From Flammeovirga sp. EKP202 (lineage in GTDB: Bacteria > Bacteroidota > Bacteroidia > Cytophagales > Flammeovirgaceae), in the NCBI RefSeq assembly GCF_014534745.1, contig NZ_JACVVP010000002.1:62001-126000 (forward strand): a DNA stretch of 64,000 nt. The letters are read 5' to 3'. Within the stretch, counting starts at the first letter, position 1. Each line of letters starts with the position of its first letter. A model generated the notes under the pieces. That model searched no databases, had not been told where the DNA came from, and saw only the letters and a program-made list of their open reading frames with translations. Of this stretch, positions 1-9,796 are shown one piece after another. Made by a program: the position numbers and the translations under genes.

Positions 1-1039
1 ATCCAAAAAGACATGATATTTTACAATTGATAATCCCAAAATAAAATGGATTGGTAGGGTCAATTTTATTCAAATAAGCTTCCGCAAGCTCTAACGACTT
101 TTCGTAATCCTTGAGTTGTAAGTAAGAATAGATCAGAGTCGTTTCGTGACTCAATAGCCCTAGTTTTTCCTGCTTTAATTGTACTTCAAGCATCTTCTCA
201 TAGTTTTCCTGGAGAGAATAGAAATTCCCTAAACTCATCAAGAAACTTTGATAGAAATAATGACTTGTATTGTTTGTTGCCTCCAATTGCTCCACTGCTT
301 TTTGAGTCAACTTAGCACCTAGATAATATTGATTGGAGCTATACATTTTATTGACCAAACCAAATATTGCTTGATAGTCCATTGTCTTTTTAGAAAGCTC
401 TTCTCTTATGATTCTTGAGAAGTTTAAAGATTGAGCTTTTGCATTATTCCAGAAACGCTGTACGTCATCATAAAAATCCTCATATTCTTCTTTTTCTTCT
501 GCACTAGCATTCTTATAAAGTACATCTAATCGAGCTAAATAAGGTTTGACATAGAAAAACTTATCGGCTAGTTTCTGAAGCGGCATTAACATTGGGTTCG
601 CTTGGGTCTGAATGACAAGGTATGTTTCTATAATTTTAAAGAGTTCTTCCATCTCTTCAAAACTTTCTTTTTCATCCATCTCAAAACCAAAAATAAAGCC
701 TTTCACTTCTTCCAAATATTCCTTTCGTAATTGGTCTATTGCTTGATTTTCTTGGGGTTTGAAATAAGAATAAACAGATACAGTGGCAGCACTTCTTACA
801 AAGAAATCTTTGCCTTCCATGTTTTCAATTACTTTTTCTGCCCATTTCGCTTTCCACTCATCACCATATTGTTTTCTATAGGCTGAATTCAGTGCGTCTA
901 CCTCTTTCTTCTCCTTTTTCATGGCTGGCAAGGCTGCTCTTAATGCTTTAGAATTGTTGATCTCTTGGGACCAAGCAGGAAAATGATGACACAAAAACAA
1001 GAGTAATGTACACAGCAATAGTTTTGAAAAATTCCTCAT
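1..1039 (-). CDS. Exported TPR-like protein, N-terminal part (runs off the window)
   Basis: An open frame on the minus strand runs without a stop from an ATG at 1039 to the window edge (346 codons seen). The first ~24 residues form a Sec-type signal peptide: MRNFSK, a Leu/Cys-rich core, then PAWS before QE. There is no lipobox Cys at the cleavage point. The rest is helical and Glu/Lys/Tyr-rich; near the window edge, repeated motifs such as SYLQLKDYEKSLELAEAYL look like tetratricopeptide repeats. The C-terminus is missing, so the output domain is unknown. A TPR/CHAT-type protein would be one option, but no CHAT residues are visible. The reading frame is well supported, the function is not. Confidence 0.6.
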   Translation of the reverse strand, partial: MRNFSKLLLCTLLLFLCHHFPAWSQEINNSKALRAALPAMKKEKKEVDALNSAYRKQYGDEWKAKWAEKVIENMEGKDFFVRSAATVSVYSYFKPQENQAIDQLRKEYLEEVKGFIFGFEMDEKESFEEMEELFKIIETYLVIQTQANPMLMPLQKLADKFFYVKPYLARLDVLYKNASAEEKEEYEDFYDDVQRFWNNAKAQSLNFSRIIREELSKKTMDYQAIFGLVNKMYSSNQYYLGAKLTQKAVEQLEATNNTSHYFYQSFLMSLGNFYSLQENYEKMLEVQLKQEKLGLLSHETTLIYSYLQLKDYEKSLELAEAYLNKIDPTNPFYFGIINCKISCLFG

Positions 1040-1208
1040 CGATTTAATTCGTAATATTAAATAGTTTGTTTGACTTTAACACCATTATTGGCTTTTATCT
1101 CTACCTAAGCATTGGCATATTCAGCCCTAATTTACTTTAGTTTTGGTATTGAGGAGGCTAAAATAGAAAAAAGAGAAGGATATAAAAAGTACTGCAATTT
1201 TAAAAAGA

Positions 1209-1237
1209 GCAACCTCGATACAAATGATCGAGGTTGC
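1209..1237 (-). terminator. Rho-independent terminator of the T9SS protein gene
   Basis: An 11-bp perfect stem, GCAACCTCGAT/ATCGAGGTTGC, with a 7-nt loop lies 33 bases past the stop of the 1270-3330 gene. On the minus strand the stem is followed by a T-rich run. Confidence 0.8.
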
Positions 1238-1269
1238 CTTAGTCTATATTGGTGGGTAAAAATTGATGA

Positions 1270-3330
1270 TTATTTCTTTTGTAGTTTCTTTACAATGACT
1301 CCTTTGTGGGTTTCTAAAGAAAGAAAATACAGTCCAGAGGGTAAGTATTGAAGATCTATAGCTGATGAGCTTTCTAAGACTCCGCTTTGGATTTTTTGCA
1401 TTTTGGTATTGAAGATTTTATAGTTCAAAATTTCCAATTCACTATCAATAAATACGTATTGATTTGCAGGGTTAGGGTAAATAGTCAGCTGTGGAGTTGG
1501 AGGTGTTTCCAATGCTAATACTTCATCCGTTTTATCTCCTACAATATAAAATTCAGCAGCAGCTGTAAATGGTATTTCTGCATTATTTTGTGCTTCAGAC
1601 AATGCTATAATTCTTAAGTACCTTCCTGCATGTGGTTGGTCAAACACTATTTTCTGAAGCATCTTATAGTTTCCTACCAAAGAATTACCCCAATTTAATG
1701 TTCCTTTTGCCACGGCATCACCCCAATCTGATGGCGAATTACTTAAATATATTTCATACTCACCGATGGCACCATTAGGTCCAAACTCATCTTGACGATT
1801 GTAATAATGCAACTCCTCAATGGCATATACTGATTTCATATCAATCTGAATTTCATGTGGAATAGCTGCTTTTTGGTCTCTCCATTCCGTATGCCAGAAC
1901 GTTTCCATATCGTCATCAATCGCATTTTCGGCAATGCCTTTAGTGTCTTCACTGTCTACATAAATGATTTCCCAATCCGTTTTAAATGGATAGTTGTAAG
2001 TCCATTCCTCTAAAAACATGGAACCGAATTTTCGAGTATCACTTTTCGCTGAATTAATACCCGTATTGTTGGCCCAATTCAATTCGTTTTCAACCACTAG
2101 ATTGGTATCTCTATCCAGGGCTGATAATTCAAAACCAATCTTCGCGTTTTCTAAATTAGAAGCATCATCTAAAATGACCATCCATGGAATTTTTGCTTCG
2201 AGTACATAGCCATTTGTTGTTTTGACGGTAGCATATTCAAATCCATCAAAGTTGATGTCTTGTTTACCTCCTTCATATTCCTTGTAGCTATTGTCTCCAT
2301 AAAATAATCGCAAACGTAAATCTCCTTCATCATAAGTACCATTTTCTAAATGCTCATTATCTTGATTAAAATATAATTCAATTGCATCTCCATTTTCTTT
2401 TGAAGAGGAAGCATCCACTGCCTGAACATTATCATCAGTAACATGAGCCAGTAAGTAAAGGTGGTCCATGTCGTATGCCATTTTGAAAGTATAAGAAAGG
2501 TCGGAAGCTGTGATCGGTTGCTCATTGACTTCATAATTTCCTTTCTTTTGTGCAACATAATCCCAAAGCGTTTCGATTTCCCCGTCTACAGTAATACTTT
2601 CGTCCAATTGTTTGATATTGTATTGACGAGAAGAAGCAAATTCTCGGAAGGAAGCATCTTCACATTCCAGTTCCATAGCAGGCGTACCGTTAGCCATTGC
2701 CACACTCCCTTTACCTTCTTGGAAGAGAGCTATTCTGTCAATTGGGTGAAATTTGGATCTCCCTGAAACTTTGATTTCATAAACTCCCGGAACATCAAAA
2801 CGGGCGTAGACATTCATTCCATTTATACCGGCATGCTCACCAAAACAATTCCATGACCATTTATTAAGGTCTTGAATCCACATTTTCATAAAATGATCTG
2901 TACTCGGCACTTTCTTGTTGGTACTTGCCTTGATACCATAAAATTCTGCTGCTTCGACCATCAACCAACTATCGTTTTCCTCATCAAACTTAGCAGCGTT
3001 TTTACCATTTCTTGACCTCCATTTTACACGATAAGTCCCTGGATTAGTGATTTGAATTTTGTAAGTAATAATACTTTCCTGTACTACAGAACCATAGCTA
3101 TTTTTTCCCTGATATTCGATATGCCCTTCTCCAAGTGCATCTTCATCAAAAGAATTTGTGACTATCCAATAGTCATTGAGAGTGGTGTTTTCTGCTTCAA
3201 ACACCACATAACCATCACGCTCAACAAATACGTCTTTTGTACAGTTTTCATGAGCAGTAGCAATGGTGTTCGTTTGAAAAAATAGACAGATAATTAAAAA
3301 GAGATTAGTGTTGTGTAAGTATTTCATCAT
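1270..3330 (-). CDS. Secreted multi-domain carbohydrate-binding protein with T9SS sorting tail
   Basis: A 686-residue secreted protein with no recognisable catalytic domain. I start it at MMKYLHN (3330), directly before a signal peptide ending in TATA; the longer frame from 3384 adds an unlikely Cys/Arg-rich leader. Rough order: an N-terminal beta-sandwich module beginning VVFEAEN (~40-207); a CBM9/DOMON-like module (~244-442, 'ITVDGEIETLWD', 'GDAIELYF'); an F5/8-type C discoidin-like module (~452-600, 'DDDMETFWHTEW', 'AIEELHYYNRQ'); and a type A T9SS C-terminal domain (~614-686, 'LTIYPNPANQYV' to a Lys-rich end). The tail implies export across the outer membrane by the type IX system and anchoring or release there. 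Such architectures occur in polysaccharide-binding proteins. The ligand is unknown. Confidence 0.85.
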   Translation of the reverse strand: MMKYLHNTNLFLIICLFFQTNTIATAHENCTKDVFVERDGYVVFEAENTTLNDYWIVTNSFDEDALGEGHIEYQGKNSYGSVVQESIITYKIQITNPGTYRVKWRSRNGKNAAKFDEENDSWLMVEAAEFYGIKASTNKKVPSTDHFMKMWIQDLNKWSWNCFGEHAGINGMNVYARFDVPGVYEIKVSGRSKFHPIDRIALFQEGKGSVAMANGTPAMELECEDASFREFASSRQYNIKQLDESITVDGEIETLWDYVAQKKGNYEVNEQPITASDLSYTFKMAYDMDHLYLLAHVTDDNVQAVDASSSKENGDAIELYFNQDNEHLENGTYDEGDLRLRLFYGDNSYKEYEGGKQDINFDGFEYATVKTTNGYVLEAKIPWMVILDDASNLENAKIGFELSALDRDTNLVVENELNWANNTGINSAKSDTRKFGSMFLEEWTYNYPFKTDWEIIYVDSEDTKGIAENAIDDDMETFWHTEWRDQKAAIPHEIQIDMKSVYAIEELHYYNRQDEFGPNGAIGEYEIYLSNSPSDWGDAVAKGTLNWGNSLVGNYKMLQKIVFDQPHAGRYLRIIALSEAQNNAEIPFTAAAEFYIVGDKTDEVLALETPPTPQLTIYPNPANQYVFIDSELEILNYKIFNTKMQKIQSGVLESSSAIDLQYLPSGLYFLSLETHKGVIVKKLQKK

Positions 3331-3715
3331 ACGTTTTTTGTTTTTTATGCACAGACGTGTGCAACAAAGCGGATGACGGTTCAAACTGCCTTCTTGAGTG
3401 TTAAAATGGTAAATTCTGTTTCAATAAAATTAATGCAATACGGTATTTTATTGTTGTTTAATTATGCTTCATTTCATTCCTTTTATAATAATTCACTTCA
3501 AGTCAAACAGTTGAAATCATAGTCATTCGCTCAATGAATAATAGTTATTAAAAAGATACTTGATCAATCAAAATTACTATTTAAAACTGCGACGTTAGGC
3601 TAATAATTTGACATAAAAAAAGGGGGGAATAATTTTAATTTTTCCAATTCAATTGTAATGTTGAAAAAGATTAAAATTACTCCCCCATTAAATGGTAATT
3701 CAAGTATGCAACTGC
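3331..3715. other. Intergenic region upstream of the T9SS gene
   Basis: An AT-rich gap of 385 bases. It holds the terminator of the MFS gene at 3615-3686 and presumably the promoter of the T9SS protein gene. I see no convincing TAnnTTTG element and no small gene. Confidence 0.5.
3615..3686 (-). terminator. Long-stem terminator of the MFS gene
   Basis: Two arms of about 20 bases are nearly complementary: GGGGGAATAATTTTAAT around 3623-3643 pairs with the strand containing ATTAAAATTACTCCCCC at 3664-3686, with two mismatches or wobbles and a ~20-nt loop. On the minus strand the second arm ends in six C and runs into seven T. It is positioned as the terminator of the 3716-4960 gene. Confidence 0.75.
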
Positions 3716-4960
3716 TTAATTCAGTTCTAGTTCCTTTTCCTTTTTAACAGATTGCTTATAAAGTTGAAGTAAGAATAGGCTAACAATAAGCCCAATAGAC
3801 ATTGCAACCCAAGTGAGGTTAAAGCCCATAAAATCAACAGACTGCATTCCTAAATTATGCCCAATCAGGTGAGCAATAGAGAAGGAAATCGCATATAATG
3901 CCATGTAATCTCCTTGATTTTTGCCCAGTGACCTTTGCATTGCTTCGGTGTTTGACAATGGAAACATCAACATTTCCCCAATCGTCAGAAAGATCATCCC
4001 AACAACCAATAAACTCACATCAAAACTTGCCATTAACAGTATATAGCTGATGATCACACAACCTACTGCAATCATCATTACATTCATTTTGGAAGCTTTC
4101 TTCTGTTTCTCAATCCAATGCATCAATGGCATCTCTAAAAGAAAAATGATCAATCCATTACTTGAAATAATCAAACCAATCGTCGCTTCACTTAGTCCAT
4201 GTACCTCTTTATAAAAAAGTGGTACAGTACTGAAATATTGAATAAAAACTAGACCAAATAATGTCAACGAAAGTACAAACAAAAGGTACGATTTATCCTT
4301 GTAGGGCGATTTTAATACTGATGAATCCTCTTCTTTTTTTTCTTCTTTAGACAATGCATTCATTGGTTTTTTCAACGTCAATATGAAAAAGAGCATTGCC
4401 AAAATGCAGCTCAAGCCATCTACCCAAAAAAGAGAAGCATAACCAAATGAAGCAATCAGCATCCCTCCTGTTGCAGGACCAAATGCAAAACCCAAGTTGA
4501 TTGCCAATCGTACTAATGTGATCGATCTTGTTCTATTTTCTTCATTGCAATAGTTATTGACAGCCACAAAAACAGGCGGTCTTAAAATATCGGACAGTAA
4601 AATCACTAAAAAGAAACCCAAAGCGATCTGCATAAATGAGTCTAAATCTTTTAAAATAATTAAGCCAATACCTGATGTCAATAAGCTAAATACGATAACA
4701 GGATAAAAACCAATTCGGTCTGTTAGCTTTCCTCCTAACCAAGACCCGACGACTGAACCTACCCCAAAGGCAGTCATAATCCACCCGATCTCATGTAAGG
4801 TAAAGCCTTTGCTGTCGGACAAATAAATAGACAAAAAAGGAATTACCATCGCTCCAATTCTATTGATTAGCGATACAATGGAGAGTATCCATATTTCCTT
4901 GGGTATACCTCTATAGATATCCCAAAAGGAACCTTTTGGTTGAGTCATTTTTTTGAGCAT
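3716..4960 (-). CDS. Major facilitator superfamily transporter (12 TM, drug-efflux type)
   Basis: A 414-residue integral membrane protein with about 12 hydrophobic segments in two six-helix halves, split by a charged cytoplasmic loop (KKPMNALSKEEKKEED, ~197-212). Motif A, GSWLGGKLTDRIGFYP (~residues 73-88), is the MFS signature between TM2 and TM3. The overall pattern resembles YajR/MdtG-type proton-coupled exporters. The substrate cannot be read from sequence. The gene stands alone with its own terminator. An alternative start at Met5 is possible. Confidence 0.85.
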   Translation of the reverse strand: MLKKMTQPKGSFWDIYRGIPKEIWILSIVSLINRIGAMVIPFLSIYLSDSKGFTLHEIGWIMTAFGVGSVVGSWLGGKLTDRIGFYPVIVFSLLTSGIGLIILKDLDSFMQIALGFFLVILLSDILRPPVFVAVNNYCNEENRTRSITLVRLAINLGFAFGPATGGMLIASFGYASLFWVDGLSCILAMLFFILTLKKPMNALSKEEKKEEDSSVLKSPYKDKSYLLFVLSLTLFGLVFIQYFSTVPLFYKEVHGLSEATIGLIISSNGLIIFLLEMPLMHWIEKQKKASKMNVMMIAVGCVIISYILLMASFDVSLLVVGMIFLTIGEMLMFPLSNTEAMQRSLGKNQGDYMALYAISFSIAHLIGHNLGMQSVDFMGFNLTWVAMSIGLIVSLFLLQLYKQSVKKEKELELN

Positions 4961-5024
4961 CTATTTAATTTCGATGGTTGGTTAGTACATTATAAACTAA
5001 AAAGGGAGAAAGTCCTCTAACGTA

Positions 5025-5083
5025 GGTGTTAAACGATAGCGACATTCTTTCTTTAAAAATTAATAGAAATCTACTGATTTCTA
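5025..5083 (-). repeat. Fragment of the dispersed composite repeat (left end)
   Basis: The minus strand reads AGAATGTCGCTATCGTTTAA (5048-5029), matching the loop-containing core at 13141-13161. At 5064-5083 lies the 8-bp-stem hairpin TAGAAATC/GATTTCTA, also present at 13107-13126. The two modules are in the same relative order but inverted orientation compared with the full copy near 13.1-13.4 kb. Confidence 0.65.
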
Positions 5084-5226
5084 ATGGCTATAAATATTTG
5101 AAGATTTAGAGTTTACAACGTAGTTAGTTATACTATTTTCACACAAAAGTATCTGATTCAAAAGGATTTTGGAAAGTATGGGTAAAGTATTTTAATGCAA
5201 TACTCAACAAAATTGTCAATCTATAA

Positions 5227-7047
5227 TTAATCTAAAATGGGTACTTCTAGCGTGATATGTGTTCCTTTTCCAACTTGGCTCTCCAAATACCATTTTGCTC
5301 CTAATAATTCGGCCCTTTCTTTCATATTGGCTAAGCCGTAAGAGTTAGCATCATAATCAGAAGTCAATAGAGACGCGGTTGAATAATTAAAACCTACTCC
5401 ATCATCTACTATTTCCATGGTAATAAACTCTGCATCCGACTCTAAAATAACAGAAACATTTTCAGCATGAGCGTGTTTCATCACATTATTGAGGCTTTCT
5501 TGAAGTATACGAAACATGCCCATCTCAATATCAATGGATGTTTTTTCTAGCTCGAAATTATCAATAAACTGTATATTCAAGTTGGTGCTCTGCTGAATGG
5601 AAAGGACCAAATCTTCGATAGCTGACTTCAATCCGAAATCCTCTAAAACGCTTGGTAGCAATTCTCCACAAATACGACGTGATTCTCCGATAATATTTCG
5701 AATCATATTGTCTACATCACTGTTTTCCTCAAAGATTATAGGGTGTTCTTCTTCCAGCATTTCTATTTTCATTCTCAAAGAAGTCAACATCTGACCAATG
5801 CCATCATGGATTTCTACAGCCACCCTTTTTCTTTCTTTTTCCTGACCAGCTACCATAGATTGTAATTTCACCTTTTTCAATTCCTTCTGATTTTCTAGTT
5901 TTTCTTTCATCAAAAGGTGCAATTCCTGCTCTGTCTTTTTACGTTTTGTAATGTCAATTCCAATCACCAAAAATTGATATAATTGTCCTTTGCTATCAAT
6001 CATTGGCATCAAAGTCACCTCCAACCAAAAGTCCGTTCCATCAGACGCTTGATCGAAAATCTCACCTTGCCATACTTCATTTCTTCTTATAGGATCCTTG
6101 ATATGATCATAAATGATATTTTCATTATGCGTTTTGTCATTGTAAAAAAGAGGCCTTCCCAACAGTCCGCTCATTTCATACTTTGTGACATTGCAGTACT
6201 TATCGTTGGCATAAATGATATTGCCTTCAGTATCAATTTTCACAAAGTAAGTGGCCTTTTCTAAGGTAAAATTAATATCTCTAAGGCTCTGATGTGACTT
6301 CTCCAATACATTGTTTGCTACTTTTATCTCTCTTGCTAATGCTCTTGCATTTTTCTCAGAATCAGTCAGTTCCTCAAATGACAAACGTATTCTTTTTGCT
6401 AATGGTCTGAAGATAAAATAGGCTTCTAAAAGTAATAATATGATGACTGATGCGAGAAGGTATAATTCTATTTTTTTGAGAAAAATAACGTTCTTTCTAG
6501 AGATTCTATCGTAATCAAAAACGATCATTTCCATTCCTAAAAAGTACGCTTTCTCACTAATTAAGAGTTGATCAATCTGCTCTTCTAAAGCTTTTCGATC
6601 TAGTGGTTTCCGATTAGCAGGAGCTGTAATATTGACGATTTCCCAAGCGGCGTCAATCATTTCTTTATAAGGGTTTTCAATGATATTGAAGAGTTCGATC
6701 ATATCCACATTGTGGTTTTCCGGTATATTTAGAAATTCATTGCCGTGCTGTAAACTCTCATGGGTCTTCTGTAATTGCATCAAAATATTCTGAAAATCCT
6801 TGCGGTGTGTCTTGTTGCTTCTCTCACTTTCCAACAGTAAAGCCAAGCGAGTTAAAGACTGAGAATTGGAACGTAGTCTTGTGGCAAAATTGATCAAATG
6901 TGTATCATGTAATTGATTGCCCAAATAGCTTTGAATCAAGAGTTGGCTGACGATAGAAATAATGGCTATGACCGATAATGCAATCGCATACATCAGATTG
7001 TAATAGCGGATAGTTTGCTTGGTTTGAGTATCATTATTTCTATGCAT
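5227..7047 (-). CDS. NarX-like membrane sensor histidine kinase with PAS domain
   Basis: A 606-residue inner-membrane kinase. TM1 is at ~18-38 and TM2 at ~192-212, enclosing a periplasmic helical module containing 'INFATRLRSNSQSLTRLALLLE', similar to the PilJ/NarX sensor domain. A PAS domain follows (~262-372, ending 'VIGIDITKRKKTE'), then HisKA_3 with phospho-acceptor His414 in EIHDGIGQ, and a HATPase with DDGVGFN and YGLANMKERAELLG. HisKA_3 kinases normally pair with NarL/FixJ-type response regulators. The nearest one in this window is at 21187-21846, not adjacent, so the partner is uncertain. No gene follows it directly in the same operon. Confidence 0.88.
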   Translation of the reverse strand: MHRNNDTQTKQTIRYYNLMYAIALSVIAIISIVSQLLIQSYLGNQLHDTHLINFATRLRSNSQSLTRLALLLESERSNKTHRKDFQNILMQLQKTHESLQHGNEFLNIPENHNVDMIELFNIIENPYKEMIDAAWEIVNITAPANRKPLDRKALEEQIDQLLISEKAYFLGMEMIVFDYDRISRKNVIFLKKIELYLLASVIILLLLEAYFIFRPLAKRIRLSFEELTDSEKNARALAREIKVANNVLEKSHQSLRDINFTLEKATYFVKIDTEGNIIYANDKYCNVTKYEMSGLLGRPLFYNDKTHNENIIYDHIKDPIRRNEVWQGEIFDQASDGTDFWLEVTLMPMIDSKGQLYQFLVIGIDITKRKKTEQELHLLMKEKLENQKELKKVKLQSMVAGQEKERKRVAVEIHDGIGQMLTSLRMKIEMLEEEHPIIFEENSDVDNMIRNIIGESRRICGELLPSVLEDFGLKSAIEDLVLSIQQSTNLNIQFIDNFELEKTSIDIEMGMFRILQESLNNVMKHAHAENVSVILESDAEFITMEIVDDGVGFNYSTASLLTSDYDANSYGLANMKERAELLGAKWYLESQVGKGTHITLEVPILD

Positions 7048-7124
7048 AATTAATCCTTAATTTTTCAAAATTTACAAGTGCTATTTACAAAAAAAATTAC
7101 TATTTTGTAGTGTAATTCAATCAT

Positions 7125-7132
7125 TAAATTTG
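7125..7132 (+). promoter_or_regulatory. Candidate -7 element for ureD
   Basis: TAAATTTG matches the Bacteroidota -7 consensus TAnnTTTG. A TTTTG at 7103-7107 is 17 bases upstream, slightly short of the usual 19-21. Transcription would start near 7139, after the first in-frame ATG at 7130, which favours the second ATG at 7169 as the ureD start. Confidence 0.4.
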
Positions 7133-7168
7133 GATATAAATCTCAATTCATTTCAAATACTACAAACA

Positions 7169-8023
7169 ATGACAACAAACTTAAAACTAGGCTCTTATAT
7201 AGAAATAAAAAATATACAAAACACTTCTAAAGTAACGAGCCACTTCAATCAAAATCCTTTAAAAATACTATTACCAAAAACACATAATAAAGCGGTACAT
7301 CTGGTGACTACCAACTACGGTGGAGGGATGGTTCAAGGAGATAATATTCAATTTACAATCAACGCCAATAAAGACACCAAAGCATTGCTTACTTCTCAGG
7401 CCAATGCCAGAGTTTACAAATCAGAAGATGGACGTTTTTGTAAGATGATTCAGAAAACCAATGTACATGAAAATGCGGAGTTTTATCAATTGAATGATCC
7501 GTTGGTATTGCACTCTAATGGAAAATTAAAGCAATTTACTGAATTTGATTTGGGTAAAAACAGTGTTTTGTTCTTTATGGATTGGGTGCAGGCAGGAAGA
7601 GTGAGTACAGGCGAAGTTTTCCAATTCCATCATTTTTATTCTGAGATCAATATTAGAAAAGAAGGAAAAAGAGTGGTTGCCGACAAGTTTATGATTTCTC
7701 CTGATACGCAAAATTGTACTTCTCCGGCCGTATTCTTCAAGCACACTAATTTTATTAATATCTTTTTGGTGGGTGATGAGAAAAATGAGAAAGTGCAATT
7801 GATGGAGGAAAAATTAAGTGCAGTCACCCATCAAACGGTACAAGCGAATATCACTCAGGAACCTGAAGTGTTAGTTTCTTTTGACCGTATTAATAGTGAG
7901 GTGATTTTAGTTCGGTTATCAAGTATAAATCATGACAAATTATATGATTTTATACATGAATTCTCTAAAATATTTAAAAATAATTCTCTATTGAATTTTA
8001 ATCCTTATGATAGGAAATTATAA
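7169..8023 (+). CDS. ureD: Urease accessory protein UreD
   Basis: A 284-residue UreD/UreH-family chaperone. It forms the UreD-UreF-UreG complex on apo-urease and conducts nickel to the active site. Family motifs are visible: 'TNYGGGMVQGD' near the N-terminus, 'LLTSQANARVYKS', 'NDPLVLHSNGKLKQ', and 'FFMDWVQAGRVSTGE'. An upstream in-frame ATG at 7130 would add 13 residues; I prefer 7169 because a candidate -7 element overlaps 7130. The gene is on the opposite strand to the rest of the urease genes and converges on ureG, with a shared hairpin between them. Confidence 0.92.
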   Translation: MTTNLKLGSYIEIKNIQNTSKVTSHFNQNPLKILLPKTHNKAVHLVTTNYGGGMVQGDNIQFTINANKDTKALLTSQANARVYKSEDGRFCKMIQKTNVHENAEFYQLNDPLVLHSNGKLKQFTEFDLGKNSVLFFMDWVQAGRVSTGEVFQFHHFYSEINIRKEGKRVVADKFMISPDTQNCTSPAVFFKHTNFINIFLVGDEKNEKVQLMEEKLSAVTHQTVQANITQEPEVLVSFDRINSEVILVRLSSINHDKLYDFIHEFSKIFKNNSLLNFNPYDRKL

Positions 8024-8035
8024 TTCAATTTAAGG

Positions 8036-8087
8036 GTAAAACTAACACTAATTCAAGTCTCAAAGCTTGAAACAGTGTTAGTTTTAC
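8036..8087. terminator. Bidirectional terminator between ureD and ureG
   Basis: A 14-bp perfect stem, GTAAAACTAACACT/AGTGTTAGTTTTAC (8036-8049 and 8074-8087), lies between two convergent genes. The loop contains a smaller CAAG/CTTG stem. Confidence 0.8.
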
Positions 8088-8100
8088 TTTTGAAAAAATA

Positions 8101-8838
8101 TTAGTGTGTATGTGCTTCCTCCAAAGCATGTGCTTTTGCATGGAAAATATGGTCAATCACCTTATCCACATTATAACCATGGTAGGCTTTTGCAAAAATA
8201 AACGGTCCGTTTTGACGCATTTTCGTTGCATCTCTTTCCATTACTTTTAAATCTGCGTTGACTAACTCTGCAATATCAATTTTGTTGATGACTAACAAAT
8301 CCGCTTGTGTGATACCTGGACCACCTTTTCTAGGAATTTTATCACCACCCGATACATCAATCACATAAATCGAGAAGTCTACTAATTCTTTACTGAAGTG
8401 CGCCGCTAAGTTGTCTCCACCACTTTCTACAAAAAGGATTTCTGTATCTGGAAATTTCTCCATCAAATCCTCCAATGCATTCATATTAATGGAAATATCT
8501 TCACGGATAGCTGCATGAGGACAACCACCTGTTTCCACACCTACAATTTTATCTGCCGGCAATGCTTCATTTCTTGTCAGAAACTCTGCATCTTCTTTGG
8601 TGAAAATATCATTGGTCACTACCGCAATATTCGTTTTCTCTTTTAGTCTACGGCACAACTGTAATAAAAGGGCTGTTTTACCCGTACCTACAGGTCCGCC
8701 AATACCTACCGTAAATGCTCTTTTTTTATAATTTCGGTCTTCTTTGCTTAACTCTCTATTGGAGAAAAAACCAGGACCGTCGTAATGTTCTTGATGGAAT
8801 AAGTGAGGTAATGAACACCCAGGAGTGAATGAAATCAT
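8101..8838 (-). CDS. ureG: Urease accessory GTPase UreG
   Basis: A 245-residue SIMIBI-class GTPase that powers nickel insertion into urease. The P-loop GPVGTGKT is at 48-55, the CPH nickel-binding motif at 106-108 ([11 protein letters not shown]), with 'ESGGDNLAA' and the guanine-specificity motif NKID. There is a ~40-residue N-terminal extension before the canonical start region, with Cys8, His12, His15 and His18, and the C-terminus ends in HTH. With no ureE visible, these extra potential metal ligands could supply nickel storage or delivery (inference). It lies 4 bases downstream of ureF. Confidence 0.95.
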   Translation of the reverse strand: MISFTPGCSLPHLFHQEHYDGPGFFSNRELSKEDRNYKKRAFTVGIGGPVGTGKTALLLQLCRRLKEKTNIAVVTNDIFTKEDAEFLTRNEALPADKIVGVETGGCPHAAIREDISINMNALEDLMEKFPDTEILFVESGGDNLAAHFSKELVDFSIYVIDVSGGDKIPRKGGPGITQADLLVINKIDIAELVNADLKVMERDATKMRQNGPFIFAKAYHGYNVDKVIDHIFHAKAHALEEAHTH

Positions 8839-8842
8839 AATC

Positions 8843-9499
8843 TTAATTTTGAAAAAGTTTTGTGTATAAATATTTGTGTGAGAGCTGTGCCATTTCTACA
8901 ATGTAAGTGCATTTATAGGCTTGTTCTACTGAAGGTATTTGGTCAATAGTAAACGTTTTTTCGAGTTCCTTCAATAGATCGCTCTGCATTTTATGTCCTT
9001 GCGATGGACCGAGTGTTCCCAAACGAATGATGGCACTCAATTGATCTCTAGCAATCATAAAAAGATAGAGGATACATACATTTTCTAATGAGTACCCCAA
9101 TAGCTTGCAGGTATAGCCGAAGATGATCAAGAAATCAGGATCGGCTTCTTTTACTGGCCAAAGGTCTATTGTTTCACCATGCAATTGTTTGATGGCTCTT
9201 TTCCAGTTTTTACCCAATACCACCCCTGCCTTTTTGATCGCCGGATTCAACAGCATCACATCATAGCTTTCGCATAAATGCGGTAACTCTTCTGCTTCTG
9301 CCTCAAACGCCTCCTTTACAAAAGCCATATCAAACTTGATGATCTGATGGAGGTAATCTTTCAGGTATTGGTTCAACCCTTTTACATCTGAAATGATCCC
9401 CGACTTTACGGCGTATTCTAATCCGTTGGAATAAGCATAACCACCAATCGGGAAAGCAGAATCGGCAATATGCAATATTTGATATAATTCAGTATTCAT
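8843..9499 (-). CDS. ureF: Urease accessory protein UreF
   Basis: A 218-residue all-helical UreF, which regulates UreG GTPase activity in the UreDFG complex. Characteristic features are the N-terminal '[23 protein letters not shown]' region (a variant of the usual SFPxGxFxxSxGLE) and '[21 protein letters not shown]' near the C-terminus. The gene is separated from ureC by a 297-base gap filled by a dispersed repeat, and is tightly followed by ureG. Confidence 0.93.
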   Translation of the reverse strand: MNTELYQILHIADSAFPIGGYAYSNGLEYAVKSGIISDVKGLNQYLKDYLHQIIKFDMAFVKEAFEAEAEELPHLCESYDVMLLNPAIKKAGVVLGKNWKRAIKQLHGETIDLWPVKEADPDFLIIFGYTCKLLGYSLENVCILYLFMIARDQLSAIIRLGTLGPSQGHKMQSDLLKELEKTFTIDQIPSVEQAYKCTYIVEMAQLSHKYLYTKLFQN

Positions 9500-9540
9500 A
9501 CCATTTTAACAGTGTGATGTCGCATTGAAAATTACTCCTA

Positions 9541-9720
9541 TTTTCTTCTGTCTTCTTCATTTTTTCCATTGATGAAAAAACGAAGCAAAAAAATCTAGGC
9601 TGTGAAGTCAAAAGCTAAATTTTATTCCATAAGCCTAAAATCTTCAAAACTCGCTGCACTCAAACAGACGAAGATTTTTTAACGGCTTATTCCACAAAAT
9701 TCTTAACGCTTTTCCCTTCT
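9541..9720 (-). repeat. Dispersed repeat, long copy 2 (inverted), between ureC and ureF
   Basis: Read on the minus strand, this block aligns almost end to end with 13219-13390. Shared landmarks in order are GAAGGGAAAAGCGTTAAGAATT, GCCGTTAA, CTGTTTGAG-GCAGCGAGTTT, TTTAGCTTTTGACTTCA, TTTTTTGCTTCGTTTTT and AAAAATGAAGAAGA. No convincing open reading frame or transposase is present. It occupies the position where ureE stands in many urease operons. Confidence 0.8.
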
Positions 9721-9796
9721 ATGCCACTAGCTCGAACTTCAATTGAAAACCATTTTTTACTAACCAATCTAAGATTAGACTTATATTAATGCTGTC

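Noticed and set aside
1112-1351. 79-codon plus-strand open frame
   Set aside because: It overlaps the terminator and the 3' end of the T9SS protein gene, with no recognisable domain.
3331-3384. N-terminal extension of the T9SS protein
   Set aside because: The extra residues are Cys/Arg-rich and precede a clear signal peptide that begins at 3330.
9541-9720. A degraded ureE gene in the ureC-ureF gap
   Set aside because: The whole gap is explained by the dispersed repeat shared with 13219-13390, and no UreE-like motif is seen in any frame.
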